Source: Phlebiopsis flavidoalba (lineage: Eukaryota; Basidiomycota; Agaricomycetes; Polyporales; Phanerochaetaceae). From it: a DNA stretch of 64,000 nucleotides. The notes under the pieces were generated by a model. It did not search any database. It saw nothing but the letters and a program-made list of their open reading frames with translations, and was not told the DNA's origin. Shown here piece after piece: positions 23,700 through 35,153 of the stretch (the stretch's first letter is position 1; each line of letters opens with the position of its first letter). A program made the translations under genes and the position numbers. The stretch covers positions 233,604-297,603 of the forward strand of contig JAOCPU010000046.1 of NCBI GenBank assembly GCA_035772785.1, written 5' to 3'.

Positions 23700-26600
23700 A
23701 GTCGTTTCAGATCAGAGTCGCCGTCACCCGGCCGGGGGAGTCGTCACAGTTGTGGCAGGAGCAAGGGGAATGTGTAGCAATTAAGTACAGCGAAGGACGG
23801 CTGTGGAAGGGGACACAGCCTTTCCAACAGTTTGCAAGATCTTGGATCCAGAGAGCCCACAGACTCGCGCCTAGTTTGTCCGGTAAAGGCGTGACGACAG
23901 CCTCAGGAGGTTTCTCCTTTTCAGTATCTAGCGTCTATCAAAGCGTTATGATCCCCGCCCAACATTTCAGGCGGAGCTGCGGATCTCTCTGCCGCTGAAT
24001 CGCGAAGTAGGAACGACGACGTTTTTCGCGAACTCGAACCACGCCCACCTCTTCCTCTCCTACCACCCACTTCGTTACACCTCATATCCAGCGCGACCCC
24101 TCATGAGATATTTTGAACAACTCAGCCTTGCCCTCGGCGGCACATCACTCGGTTTGCCCTTTCTGCAGCCTTTCTTTGTCCCCGGCGTGTTAGACTTTGC
24201 AGCCCCCCGTCGCGTTTGACTACTTCATATCGGCAAGTCGTTTGACCGCCTTACCGTTGGATCTGTGATCAGAAGAAAGGAACGAAACATCTCTCGAATA
24301 CTTGGCGGCGGCGGCTCTGGCCAACTCTTCCAACGTCCACCGACGTGCACATTATTATGCCCGGTCGCTACTCCTCGCTCCGACTCGGACCCATCCCCTC
24401 GTCGATGCGCTGAACGACTTGTGATGCCGAACGGGATTCCAGTGGGGGCCTTCGACCTGCCTTTTGTGCCTGGCTACAAAGATATTCAGGTGGCTCTCTT
24501 CGTTTTCGCGATATGTGTCTTCTTGCTATGTTTATCGTAGCCGCTGGCCGGTCGACGTCGTCGTCAGACCGCCTTCTGTCTTACCCTGCACCGGACTTCG
24601 AACGCGTATCTCGACTGGGACTCCAAGCTTGCTCCTCTAGCTGGATTTATCCGCAATGGCGAAACGAAGGCTCGTCTGTACATCCGCACCGCCTTCAACA
24701 ATCCTTTTGGGCATCCTGCGCGGCTCGTCTGGTCAACACGTTCAAGAAATCTTCGAACACTCAGCCTGCATCCCAAGGCCCCAGCTGCATCGGATTCGCA
24801 TAATAAGCCAGAGCTATCAAAACCGATGTTATTCTCCGACCCGGCTGCCTTCGCTCCCCAGGACCCTGACGACGCGATCCGTGCTACGTCCAGTTCTGTA
24901 CAGTCCGACTCTCCACAAACAACGCCAAGCAGGCCAAAGTTCACCTCGTCCCTGACATTTTGGATGCAGAGGCTCACTGTTGCCCTATAACTCCGCCTCC
25001 TTCGCTCGATGCCCTTGCCCCGCTCGCTTCCATCACGTCCGGCCCTAAGCTTCTCAAAAAGCCCGCTTCAAGAGTCTCTGAGACCAAAGCCCTGGAGTCT
25101 ACCGTCCTGCAATCGCCTGCTCTGTCTACTGGCGTCCAAGATGTCTACGAAGATGTACCAGTAGTGATTCCGGACACACTACGCGGAGAACTTTTGTGCC
25201 CACCGCGATGACGACGATGACGAACCCGAAAGCGCGCACTCTTACGACAGTTCTTTTGGTTGATAGGTACTCCTGCTCAGGATTTCTTCTGATGTGCCCG
25301 TCGCTATTTACGAGCAGGCAATCTTGCAAGAAGAGTTCCCCGGCCTCGGCGAACGCCGTCGAAATCCTGGCTACCAGCGGCGAACCCAAGACAATCGAGG
25401 GCGCGAAGGAGTTCTCAGCCCATGCGGTCGAAGTTGTTGCGACCAGCAGCAGCGGACTGAAGACCCTCGCAGGAGCATGGAAGAGTCTGGAGCATCTACA
25501 CAACACAGTCGAGGTTGTCACTACAAGCGATGAACCCAAGACATCCGAAGTGCGTGGAACAGTCACCGGCCTCGGTCCGCGCGTCGATACTTCGAGGGTC
25601 TTTCCGAGTGTGTCCCGGGCTTCAGCAAACAGTGTCAGCGAACTCATCGGTCGAAGAAGTTTCCACCAAAGACTTGCTGGCTATCAAGCTTTGGTATGGC
25701 ATGCAGGATGACGAGTCGATTACGACTTGCGTCAGACTCAAAAGACGCTTGGTTCATGGCTGTCGCACGCCTACCTATTTCTCTGCCCCTCCAGCAGCTT
25801 CGACCGAGTCCCCTTCGTCTGGTCCTATCATCGTATCGTCCGATCCGGATACTCGTCGTCGGCGCCGCAATCGCACTGAGCCTCCTATCTGTTTGCCTCG
25901 GGGTACGACCTTCTCGAGTGGGATATCCGCTGCAGCACGGTCCTTCGACTATTCAGAGCAAGAAACCTGGCGGGTGAAACGAAACGCGATCATCCCTTCA
26001 GCGCTCATGAATCGATACCCTTTGGAGGACCCCAAGTTCTGGAAAAAGCTGCACGCTTTGGCGTCGCGCCTCAACCTCACCCTCCCCGATAGTGCTCTTG
26101 CTTTCTTTATGCCTAGTGCAGAGGAGCAGTATCTCCTCAACGAAGAAGCTCGTGCGCTGAACTTGGCCATGGAAGCGTCGAAGCGCAAAGTCCCGTTTGC
26201 AATGGTTGCGTCTTCGTACGAGTCGATCCATCCTTTCCTCTCGATGTGAACTGACATTTATTCGCAGCCGAGGCTCTTCGGCACAGCAAGCCTCCACGAG
26301 TGTCGCTAGCCCCCCAAGTGCAAAGGTGGCTGTTGTAGAAGATGCATTGCCCACGGTAATATTCGAGTCGGACAGCACGTCGTAAGGATCTCGCTGAACC
26401 TCAACTACGTGTTACTGACGGCGCCGTAACAGTGCACAAGAGGCTGCTCCTCGCTCGCGTACCTACACACAGTTCGACGTCTCACCCCCTTCAACGCCCC
26501 TTACGCTCGATGGTGACAACCGTGTTCCTCGCTGGATTGCTGGATTGCTGCTCCCGAGTCCCACTCTCGCCAACGCTCCCGCACGCGCACGACTACTTTC

Positions 26601-27125
26601 CAGTCCAACGCCGCCGATTTCGAACCTGACTACCTGCCTTCCCCCCACAAGCGCACCATCTCAGAGGGCACGCTTCTGCAAGAGTTGGGGTCTGCGATCG
26701 AAGAAGGCGAAGATGGCAAGCTTGAAGGAGATGTCAAGGCACAAGCTCCTCGCGGCGCCTTCGCATGCCCCCGTCAGTCCCCCTACGAAGGCAGCAGGCG
26801 GCGTACCGGCCTCTTCCCGCGCCGACGGCATCTGAGTTTTCTTTCACGCCCACGCCGCCGCCTCTCTCTATGCCTAAGGTGTTGGACCCGCCCACTGTCG
26901 CGCCGCCCCGTCCACCCGTGCGTCGTCGCTCATCCAGGCAGTCCATGCCCTCTGTGATGGGCACGCCGAAGCTTGCGACTATCGTTGGCTCGCCAACTGC
27001 GTCTCCACCCTCGACGACGTTTTGCGCACACCAATGACCCGGAGGTGTCTCGTCTGTCGCTGGATGAGCTGGCCACGGCTGTGTTTGGTGGTGCGAAGAC
27101 CTTTAAGGAGGTTGCGAAGAATTGA
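23700..27125 (+). CDS. Large hypothetical protein, divergent from the F-BAR gene (frames broken)
   Basis: Coding-like segments chain along the plus strand: SSQLWQEQGECVAIKYSEGR (about 23740), GTSLGLPFLQPFFVPG (about 24145), PVGAFDLPFVPGYKDIQ (about 24440), ARLYIRTAFNNPFGHP (about 24680), a three-fold repeat at 25340-25550, SEQETWRVKRNAIIPSALMN and HALASRLNLTLPDSALAFF (25960-26110), SPHKRTISEGTLLQELGSAI (about 26640), and the C-terminus LSLDELATAVFGGAKTFKE with a stop at 27123-27125. The longest single open stretch is 25515-26249. The composition (Ser/Pro/Thr-rich, few hydrophobics) suggests a disordered regulatory protein. I do not recognise the family. The extent is inferred and may merge two genes; the start is unknown. 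Confidence 0.4.
25340..25552 (+). repeat. Three-fold peptide repeat inside the hypothetical gene
   Basis: Successive blocks NAVEILATSGEPKTIEGAKE, HAVEVVATSSSGLKTLAGA and NTVEVVTTSDEPKTSEV share the pattern (N/H)xVExxxTS..xKT. They read in one uninterrupted frame, which supports real coding sequence here. Confidence 0.6.
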
Positions 27126-27637
27126 GACGAGTTGGATGCTCGCGATTAGGTGGAAAGCTCTAGGTGGTCATTTATCAAGGACTCTGATACCGTATGGACA
27201 TCGTTCATTAATCGGGCGTGTCTATAGCCCTCCGCGCGATACCCAGCATCGTGGTTTTCGATTTTTTGTATGGTTTTGTTTTCGTTTCCTGTATTCACCG
27301 ATGACATGTATCAATATGACCAAGCATTCATACCTTGTTCTCAGACTGAGCATGCTAGCGTGTGAATCGAGCTTTGTATTCCCCCAGCGGTTTTACTAGT
27401 TTGTGGTGCATGTGAGTGTCAATTGGGCTTTCAGTCGTGCATTCATCTAACGCAACCCTTGCTCCAGAACCAAATACCGTATGGCATGGCGCGACCAGAC
27501 GGTTCTTCCATTCGCCGCAGCCATGGCCGCCTTTATCATGAGGGTGGCAAGTAAGCCAAACACATAAATACCGCATGCTCGTCATGGGTATTCTCTTCAG
27601 ACTGACAACAGCAACTAGTAAGTTTATCCTATAGAGA

Positions 27638-28200
27638 ATGGTCGACTACATCCCTGTGAGTATCCATCAACCAGAACGACTCCCTCCGACTGATCCTTAA
27701 TATCATCATATCAGACAGCGTATCGAATACGTCCAGCCACTCAACGCTTTCCCTATGACGATGATCATGAAGCGTACTCTTGGTTCATCACAGAAGACGA
27801 ATATTTGCGACTTTGCGGGCTTTTTGGGCGCGACTTTCAGGAGTGCAACATTGGCGCGACCCTCGTGGTCGGCCTACCCACGGCTTGCAAAACATGCGGC
27901 AAGTACACAGAGTTCATCGACTGGCACGTGTTACTCAACATCCGACGAATGCTCGGTGCAGGGCTGACTGAGTAGTATTTAGGGTTTGGACGGGCGCTGC
28001 GCCGGGGCGTGCACACCGCCGACTTCATGTTCCAAGCGTTGAAGGATCGTCGCATACCCAAGGAGAACATGCATGATGTGTATTGTTCCCAGTGCGGGTC
28101 GCTCACGATGGCTCGCTCGCGGAATAATGCCGAGGGTGGGGCTGCCACACAATCGCCGAGGCTGGGGTGGGTACTACCTGGGACCCGATGGAGGATCTGA
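27638..28200 (+). CDS. CxxC-containing (zinc-ribbon-like) hypothetical protein with in-frame TAG
   Basis: A clean two-exon start: MVDYIP at 27638-27655, intron 27656-27714 (GTGAGT to TCAG), then TAYRIRPATQRFPYDDD and SWFITEDEYLRLCGLFGRDF through CKTCGKYTEFIDWHVLLNI to LGAGLTE and TAG at 27973-27975, giving 92 residues without an indel. The same frame continues past the TAG with RALRRGVHTADFMFQALKD and DVYCSQCGSLTMARSRNNAE to 28200. The two pairs, CKTC and CSQC, look like the halves of a zinc ribbon, so the TAG may be a mutation, an error or lie in a short intron. No family recognised; function not assigned. Confidence 0.5.
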
Positions 28201-29020
28201 ATGCTGACACTCGAGACGTCAGAAACTTCGTTCGGCCGATTATCCTTCCAGAAATTCGAGGAGGGGTGGCGCAGAAAACTCACAGGCAGCAGTCGCGTCG
28301 AGTGATACTGAAGGCGAGGTACTTGGTCTCTTCCATGGTGAATCTTATTTCATCTCCTCATGATCTATTTATAGGAGTTTTTGACTTGGGGGAAGTGGTG
28401 GATCGACGATAGTGGGAGCACTAAAGCGTGGAGAGACGCCATGTCTGCCTCGCGAAAGGCTACACAGAAGGCGCGGTCTTCTGCGCACCCAGCTACCAAA
28501 GCTAACAGCATGACTGGTCAGCAGGACTGTTAGCCCGGACATTGAATTGTGGACGTGACCAGTATCATCGGCTGTACAATGCATCGCGCCGTATGACATA
28601 CCAAGCGTGCCGTGCGTTTCTTGATAAGCATGGTGAGAAGCACCATGAACACACATCTGGCGTGCATTGTGGCAAGAAATATACCTCATTCCAGTCCGCA
28701 AGAGCTCACTGGGTTGCTGCGAGACGTGGCATCTGCCATACCATCAACTCCGATTGTCCTGCTAACATTCCAGACCCTTTCTCTAGCTACACGCGTGCAC
28801 GCTCATGTGTCTCCGAATCTAAACATTGGCATTGACCCGGATGAGACTTTGTTCACTTGCACGACGTGCACACTCAGCAGCTTATAAAGCTAGAAGTCAC
28901 CTGTGTTCCTCTACCAGCCGCCAGGCTACCATAGCCCCAGCCGCTTAACTGTACACCGTGACAAAGAATCTACAAGGTGACCGCCTTGCTCGCAAGCCCC
29001 AATGACCTGCGCTGCTAACT
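28201..29020. other. No clear gene; possible degenerate exons
   Basis: Frames at 28542-28835 and 28612-28887 overlap and neither shows a motif. The stretch may be the decayed 3' part of the CxxC gene. No repeats seen. Confidence 0.3.
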
Positions 29021-29523
29021 GTGTTTAGAGATGTCAGTTCCAATGAAGAACCCGTCTCCGGGCAGTCCAAAACGTTGGCAGTGAGGGCATTATCGCCTGA
29101 GGGAGACCGGCGGTCCAAACATAGGTCGCCCCAAATGGCCCTTGACTGGCACCGATATTCTCAAGGCTCAGAGCGAGTCCGAAGCAACCCCACGCACAAC
29201 GGGAATTGTGTACTGGGAGAGCGGCGGCATCGATCGCCACAAAGTGGCCGTTGACGGGCACGGACATCCTCAAGGACCAAAGTGGTCCGGGAGAGGCCGT
29301 AGCGTCTGGAGAGGGCATTGTGTACTGGGAGAGTGGTGACCTCGGCGGCCGCTACAAGTGGCAGCGTAGGGCTACTGACATTCTGGAGGGTCAAGCCGGC
29401 GGGGAAGGGGGTGAAACTCAGGAAGGATCGGTCTCGAAAATAGGTGATGAGATGTCGAACAAATGTTCTCTTCGCTTCAAAGACTGGCATGTGTACTTAT
29501 ATATCCCCGACGAAATGTTGTGA
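29021..29523 (+). CDS. Tandem-repeat protein with KWPLTGTDILK units
   Basis: Three units begin near 29133, 29242 and 29356 (109 and 114 bp apart, about 38 residues). Unit core: KWPLTGTDILKxQ, then an acidic Gly/Glu/Ala linker, then GIVYWESG. Unit 2 and a more diverged unit 3 (KWQRRATDILEGQ) read in one frame from 29206 to the stop at 29521-29523, ending DWHVYLYIPDEML. Unit 1 is in another frame, implying an indel in or near 29133-29240. The DNA conservation of the cores shows internal duplication. I do not recognise the repeat family. Start not determined. Confidence 0.45.
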
Positions 29524-29746
29524 AAATGCTTCAAAACAGTATGATTTGCTTGAGTAAGTGCGACTAGAGTCGGAATAGATGTCCGACACATGCCCCGACA
29601 ATGCTGCTCGCTATAGCAGCCTGGACTGCTTGAGGGGTCTGGTTGCGTCTGCCAATAGGATCGTCAGTCATAAAGACCTCGTTGATAATATGTAGTAGGC
29701 ATGGCCACCACATACCTATCTGAGCCGATTTTGACTTCGAATCTTA

Positions 29747-30028
29747 AGGCTAACGAGCAAAATCAGTGAGCAAATGATTGTTCCCCATGTAAACAAGGTG
29801 ACGTACGCAACGCGTTGAACATTGGCTGATGCTCCCCGCACTGCAGCAGCACGAGCGTGCGTCGAACTCGGCATGGTCGGACCTGCGAATGAGCTCTGGC
29901 TCAAGGTGTGTATCATCGCGTGCGCCACGACCGTGCCCCGGTGATCGAGTAGCAACAGTAGGCAGCTGCGGAGTGGGTGCCGGCGTCGATGAAGGGCGAG
30001 GGAGGGCGACGGGGAACGAGAACTTCAT
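29747..30028 (-). CDS. Small secreted cysteine-rich protein, family member 3 (broken frame)
   Basis: ATG at 30028 (minus) reads MKFSFPVAL, then in a shifted frame AGTHSAAAYCCYSITGA, then in the first frame RRSDHAEFDARSCCCSAG and SISQCSTRC. The donor GTACGTCA lies at 29801-29806 and the second exon is a two-codon tail after the acceptor GTTAG (stop TAA at 29747-29749). It shares signal peptide, the AYCC(F/Y)S block, the EFD.R.CCC block and the intron position with the members at 17518 and 18959. One cysteine after STTGA is not preserved. Its minus orientation, 10 kb away, implies dispersal rather than simple tandem duplication. Confidence 0.62.
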
Positions 30029-30080
30029 CGTTGAGGATTTGGCGGTAGGGCTGAGGCTCCGAGCTTGAGGATGATAGCGA

Positions 30081-30090
30081 TATTTTATAC
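30081..30090 (-). promoter_or_regulatory. TATA box of secreted protein gene 3
   Basis: Minus-strand GTATAAAATA, about 53 bp upstream of the ATG at 30028. Confidence 0.55.
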
Positions 30091-31540
30091 TATTCATGGA
30101 CCATCAAATGCATCGTTGAGGATGACGGTCAGGACAATACGGATTGGCTCGCTTGATGGAGGCGTAGCGTGAATCAAGGGTACGCCTGCCAAGCGGCGTA
30201 GGGGCTGGGTGACATGACCATGCGACCATATGGAGTTGTGAGCAGGACAGAGGCCGCGACATGGCCGAGATACAGATGGGCGTCGCATTCCGTAGTATTT
30301 TGCAGGGCGGCGGCAGATAATCAATTTTCTATGTGCGGGCTGTCAGTCATACAGATGTCTCACTCGAACGCCGTGTGTGGACCCATGTGTGCACATGTGT
30401 TGGCGGGCTTGAACGATGTCATTATCAAGTCCTGAGAGTCTTCTTCCGGTCGACAAATTGGTGACATGGCTACATGTTGTCATCAGTTTTAGACATCGGA
30501 AAGCCCCGTGAACGTCCTCAGTATCAGGGACATGTGAGACCCGCCAACGCCAGGGGAACGATACACATGCCCCTGCTTTCCTCCTTGAATCCAAATTTGA
30601 GCAACGGAGGTGGTGAATACGTCCATCGGATAGTTTGGCCGAGCAATAATGCATGATGAACAACCCAAAGTTGTTGCCTAATACGAGCGACCCTGAACTT
30701 GAACATCCCGTCAGAGTCGTGCTTATAGGCTGGTCAGTACACTGTGCTTGAGCTCCGTATGATCCTGTCCGCAAAATTGAATAAAACTCACCTAAGCTTT
30801 GTCAAAGCTCCAAGGGAGTCTAGTTCAAATTGCGAACATTTGTTTGGCATCACGTGTGTGGCGTGTTGAACAAACGGCGCACGTGGCGCGGGCTCGGCCG
30901 ACGCGACTAGAAAAATTTCAGAGAAAATACCAGAAATTACAAAATCAATGCTTGGGCAGACGTGTCTGGTCAGTCAACGTTGAAAAATAAAATCATAGCC
31001 CTGATGGAGCGAAGCCTCATGAGACATTGGCAGACTTTGGCAGACCGCGTCAGTGCGTGCCGGCCGAACTTGGGCCGAACCGGCCCGAATTGATCTGAAT
31101 GCAATGCGGCTAAACCTCGGATAATCAGTTCGACTCGCTTGGATGGCTCCTCGTCCGCAGACGCTGCAACTTGACATCTTCCTCAGGCTTCTCCTTTTAT
31201 ACCAGCGCTATTGATCTACAATGCGACGACCTAACCTCACGGCGGTCTTACTCTACGCTATAAAACGGCCATACCAGGACTGATATCAGTTTTGTCTCTA
31301 ATTGACACGGAAACTCCAGGTGTAGAGAGCTGCTGTAGCTCAGGGTAGGTCGCACGACCGGCGCTGAAGCCGTCGCGAGGAACATGGGAAGATGTGCAAA
31401 TCTGAGTCATAGAGGTGGGCACTCTATCATTTCTCACTGCATTGCGTGAGAATGACCAACCATATCTCTAGTTTTAGAGAGTTAGCAGTCGCCCCCGTCT
31501 ACTTCCACCCCCGGCAACCGTTGCGCTCTCCAGACTTGTG
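30091..31540. other. No gene recognised
   Basis: Frames such as 30343-30774 (minus) are open but show no motif and compete with frames on the other strand. TATA-like words occur at about 31195 and 31258. I see no repeats or RNA genes. Confidence 0.35.
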
Positions 31541-31551
31541 CAGGGCACAGA

Positions 31552-33483
31552 ATGTATCGCTCTTGTATCTTGAAACCACAAAGAGCAGTGGCTCGTTGCT
31601 CTCAAGCTGTGCTTACAGCGAGCCGAAAGCAGCACACAGTATCCACCACCAATCCGTCCAGTAGCCCTCCACCAACCACGACTCCTCCCCAGAAGGCAGT
31701 GGGGACCATCGAAGACATCTTCTCTTCGTTCCACACAACACCTCCGTTTGAGCCGCGTTTTTCGGAGCTCAAAAAGCAGATATGGACGGATGGGATGGTG
31801 GAAAGCTGGCGACAGGTGCTACGGGACCTGGAAGAGGTCACTGAACGAGTGATTGCTCAAGGGAGTGAGGTGAGTAGTTTCCATTTCACCGACGATATGT
31901 TCTCATGAGCGGCTTGTGAATCCTTCAGAGTGTGCCCCAAGTGTCATACACATCTCTCGAGAAAGGTCTTACAGGCCAGGAGCTCGCAAACGTGAAAGCC
32001 GCCGGTTGTAGCATCATTCGAGGGGCTATACCTGAAAACGAAGCTCTCGAGTGGGACCGAGTGACGCGCGAGTATATTGCTGCGAACAAAGACGGAGTTC
32101 GAGGTGCGTCAGTTACGGGCGACAGCTACTCAAAGATATTCATGATTTGATTTCACTAGGCTCGCCTGCGGACAAGATCGTATTCTACGAACTATACCAA
32201 AGCCCAGCTCAAATACACGCACGCTCGCATCCTACAGTCATAAACACCCACAAGAGAGCCTCTCACCTCGCTTTTTCCATTCGTCTCCGTCCACATTGGT
32301 GTCCTTGCACACGACCCGGTCTCGTACTTCGACCGACTCCGTATCCGACCTCCTGGTCCCTCTCAGTTCACTCTGGGCGCGCATATGGACGGAGGTGGTG
32401 TTGAGCGCTGGGAGGATGAGCAGTACCGCAGGGTATATGCGCGAACTTTTTGTTTTGGGGGTGGAGACAGTTGGCGGAAGTATGATGCGTGGGATTTGAC
32501 TGAGCGTGTCGGGGCCAACCAAGATCTGTATGATGCGCCGTACGTCAAGTTTAGTGCATATATGCGCTGCTTATACTCATAATTGTGCGTAGAAACCAGT
32601 GTTCTATTCTCCGGCCATTGCAGGGCTGGCTCTCGCTCTCGCAAACTGGACCAGGCGAAGGCACGCTCAAAGTCGTCGTACCGTTCTTGAATGGAGATGA
32701 CGGCGTACGTCATGCTTCGACCCTTCTTCAAACCGACCGCCGCAGCTGAGCGCGCCGCCGGAGCCGACAGTCAGTTTTCCTCTCTCCTTGTCTCACTTAT
32801 ACACCTCTAACATTCATCAGATGGCAGGGTTGCACTCGACTTTGATAGCTGGGAGCCGGCGTTGGGACTGGCCAGACTTCCCTGGGTCTGTGCCCGCCAA
32901 GGCGCAGGTTATGCGCTCCACCACACATCCCCCATTTGCGGCTGGACGAAGGCGCGCTCGTCAGCATACCGAAGGTCCATCCGGGTGACCAAGTATTCTG
33001 TGCGTCTCAACTCTCTTACCATACCAACTCAGCCATAAGACTACATTACCACCGTGCGTACTAAGACGCTGTGTTTCGCCAGGGCACACCGACCTCATCC
33101 ACGCTGTCGAAGCCGAACACACGGGCTCCAACGACTCGGTGGTGCTCTACATACCTGCTGTGCCTTACACCGTCGGCAAGTACGTCCCTTTCTTCTCAAT
33201 GCTCTAGCCCGTTTTCCTATCTGACCGAATCACCCCCAGCGCGGGCTACCTTCGCCGCCAGCTCCAGACGTTCGAGCGCGGTCTGTCTGCGCCGGATTTT
33301 CCTGGGGGCCCGGGCGAGGCCGGCTTCGTCGGCCGCAGGTGACTACAGATGATGTGAAGGGGCGCGGCGAGGAAGGTGTTTGGACTTGAGGAGTGGACGG
33401 CGGAGGATGTGGTGAGGAGTAAAGGGAGTGTGAGTGAGGGAGAGAAGGAGGCACTGGTTCAAGGGAACATGATCATATTTTGA
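31552..33483 (+). CDS. DUF1479-family putative 2-oxoglutarate/Fe(II) oxygenase-like protein (several indels)
   Basis: Fungal DUF1479 proteins are related to cupin/phytanoyl-CoA-type oxygenases; the reaction is not established. Exon 1 (31552-31869) starts MYRSCILK, possibly a mitochondrial leader, and contains EPRFSELKKQIWTDGMVESW. Introns: 31870-31928 and 32104-32159, then further ones near 32540, 32775, 32995 and 33178. Family blocks in order: AAGCSIIRGAIPENEALEW, YELYQSPAQIHARSHPTVIN, FTLGAHMDGGGVERWEDEQY (candidate metal-binding H-x-D), WRKYDAWDLTERVGANQDLY, QGWLSLSQTGPGEGTLKV, YVMLRPFFKPT, IPKVHPGDQVFWHTDLIHAV (candidate distal His), GSNDSVVLYIPAVP and FERGLSAPDFPGG. The C-terminus ends at 33481-33483. 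Frame shifts are needed near 32260, 32690, 32860 and 33345-33385. The family call is strong; activity depends on whether the indels are real. Confidence 0.78.
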
Positions 33484-33930
33484 AAGGCGATTTTTGAGAC
33501 TCAATGGTGAGAGCCCTTTTGTCGAGGTTCATAGGGTGCTGACTATGGTGTTCCACAGTATAATGACCATTTTCTTGTATCAATGCGAAACGTGCATGTT
33601 CATTGCTGAGAAAAACGTGGAGTACTACGGAATGTCGTGCTCAATTGATCTCGTAGACCCGACACACTTCGGCCTTTTGGTGCCGTAGCGTACGCAACTC
33701 GCCCTGCACGGTAGTCTCGAAGCCCATCACCGTACAGGGACGCGCAACGTTACGGTATACATCTGCATGCTGGGGGCCACTAACCGACAGGTGGCGTCGC
33801 GTTGTGATGATCGTGCTCAAGATGCGACATCACCTGCGACATTTCACCTCCTCACCAGCATTTATGCGGTGATGGTAGAATATTCGGATGCATGTCATCA
33901 TGACGTTCGCTCCTGCCACGACTCGCCCGT
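33484..33930. other. Intergenic between DUF1479 and SDR genes
   Basis: No coding motif. The right end is the SDR promoter. Confidence 0.4.
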
Positions 33931-33937
33931 CGCAGGC

Positions 33938-33945
33938 TTATAAAG
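33938..33945 (+). promoter_or_regulatory. TATA box of SDR copy 1
   Basis: TTATAAAG about 45 bp upstream of the ATG at 33989, with a CA-rich leader ending CTCACC before the start codon. Confidence 0.65.
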
Positions 33946-33988
33946 GACCAACCTACAGACACTGTGCGCATCCCCCACAAACCTCACC

Positions 33989-35006
33989 ATGTCTACCTCC
34001 GATCTCAGCAGTGAGTACGCCGATGATACCGAAAAGTCCCAGATTCACTCACATCCCCCCACAAGCCTCCCCCCCCCCCGCCCCGTCTCGACAACGCGTC
34101 ACGACAGCTACCCCGCAATTTCGCCCACATCCGCCGACCTCTCAGGCAAAGTCGTACTCGTAACCGGCGCGTCCAAGGGCATCGGCCGCGCCACCGCGCG
34201 CTTGCGCTTTGCGCAGAGCGGCGCACGGGGAATCGCGCTCCTCGCGCGCTCGGGACCTGTCTGCTGTCAAGAAAGCCGTATACTCGGTGCGCAGCGCAGG
34301 GGGCACTGGCCTGGAGGTACTGGCCGTGTCAGCAGACGTAACGGACTACGAGCAGATCGTTGCGGCAGTGAAGAAGATCGAGGACACCTTTGGACGGCTG
34401 GATGTGGTCGTGAACTGTGCAGGGTACCTCGAGAAGGTGCGGCCTATCGCGGATAGCAGTCCTGAGGACTGGTGGGCGACCTGGACGCCAATGTGCGGGG
34501 GACGTACAATGTTGTGCGCGCGCGGGGCGATTCCGCTGCTTGTGCAGAGCGGAGGGGACAAGACTATCATCACTGTCAGCAGCAAGACCGCTGCGCTGCT
34601 CGCGCCAAGGCTTCTCGTCGGGTTACTCGGTCAGTCTGATGATGTTTTTCGTCAAACAATCGTATCTCTGATATAATTGCATTTAAGACATCAAAAGTTT
34701 GCATTACTGCGCTTCACCGAGTTCGTCAACGTCGAGTACGGCGCGCAAGGCGTGCTCGCGTATTGCGTCCACCCGGTGCGATTGACACGGAGTTCAACAA
34801 GGACCTCCCGCAGGATTACCGCCACATGCTCACGGGAGACAGTCGAGCTTGCACCAGCGCACGACGATCGCGTTGGCTGCTCCTGGGAGCGGCGCGAGTG
34901 GCTCGCGGGTCGATATGTGGACTGTACGTGGGATGTGGAGGAGCTGTTGGCGAAGAAGGAGGAGATTATCAAGGGGGATAAACTCAAGTGTAAACTTGTC
35001 CTCTGA
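33989..35006 (+). CDS. Short-chain dehydrogenase/reductase, copy 1 (indels)
   Basis: Classical SDR. MSTSDLSSEY starts at 33989, followed by ADLSGKVVLVTGASKGIGRA (cofactor loop TGxxxGxG). A one-base insertion in GGG near 34253 separates ALLARS from DLSAVKKAVYSVRSAGG. Next come ADVTDYEQIVAAVKKIEDTF, GRLDVVVNCAGYLEKVRPIA (NxAG), KTIITVSSKTAALL (catalytic Ser region) and GYS before an intron (GTCAGTC, about 34632). After the intron: SK, FALLRFTEFVNVEYGAQGV and HPG, then a missing G near 34777, DTEFNKDLPQDYRHM, REWLAGRYVDCTWDVEELLA and KLKCKLVL stop (35004-35006). The YxxxK pair is split by the intron as in copy 3. A run of C residues at 34070-34080 may hide an intron or error. NAD(P)H-dependent; substrate unknown. 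Confidence 0.75.
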
Positions 35007-35153
35007 GGCATGACTATCCTTTTGACAAGGGTCGAATAGGGTCGAATATGAGATTTTCAAATAAACAGAACGATTCTCGTGGTACATGCAGCAACATTGC
35101 TTAACGCCACAACCGGGCCGGGAAACATTTCCAGACATTGTCCAACATTTCGT

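Noticed and set aside
31330..31400. tRNA-like TAGCTCAGGGTAGGTCGCACGACC
   Set aside because: Only a D-arm-like string is seen; no T arm or acceptor pairing follows.
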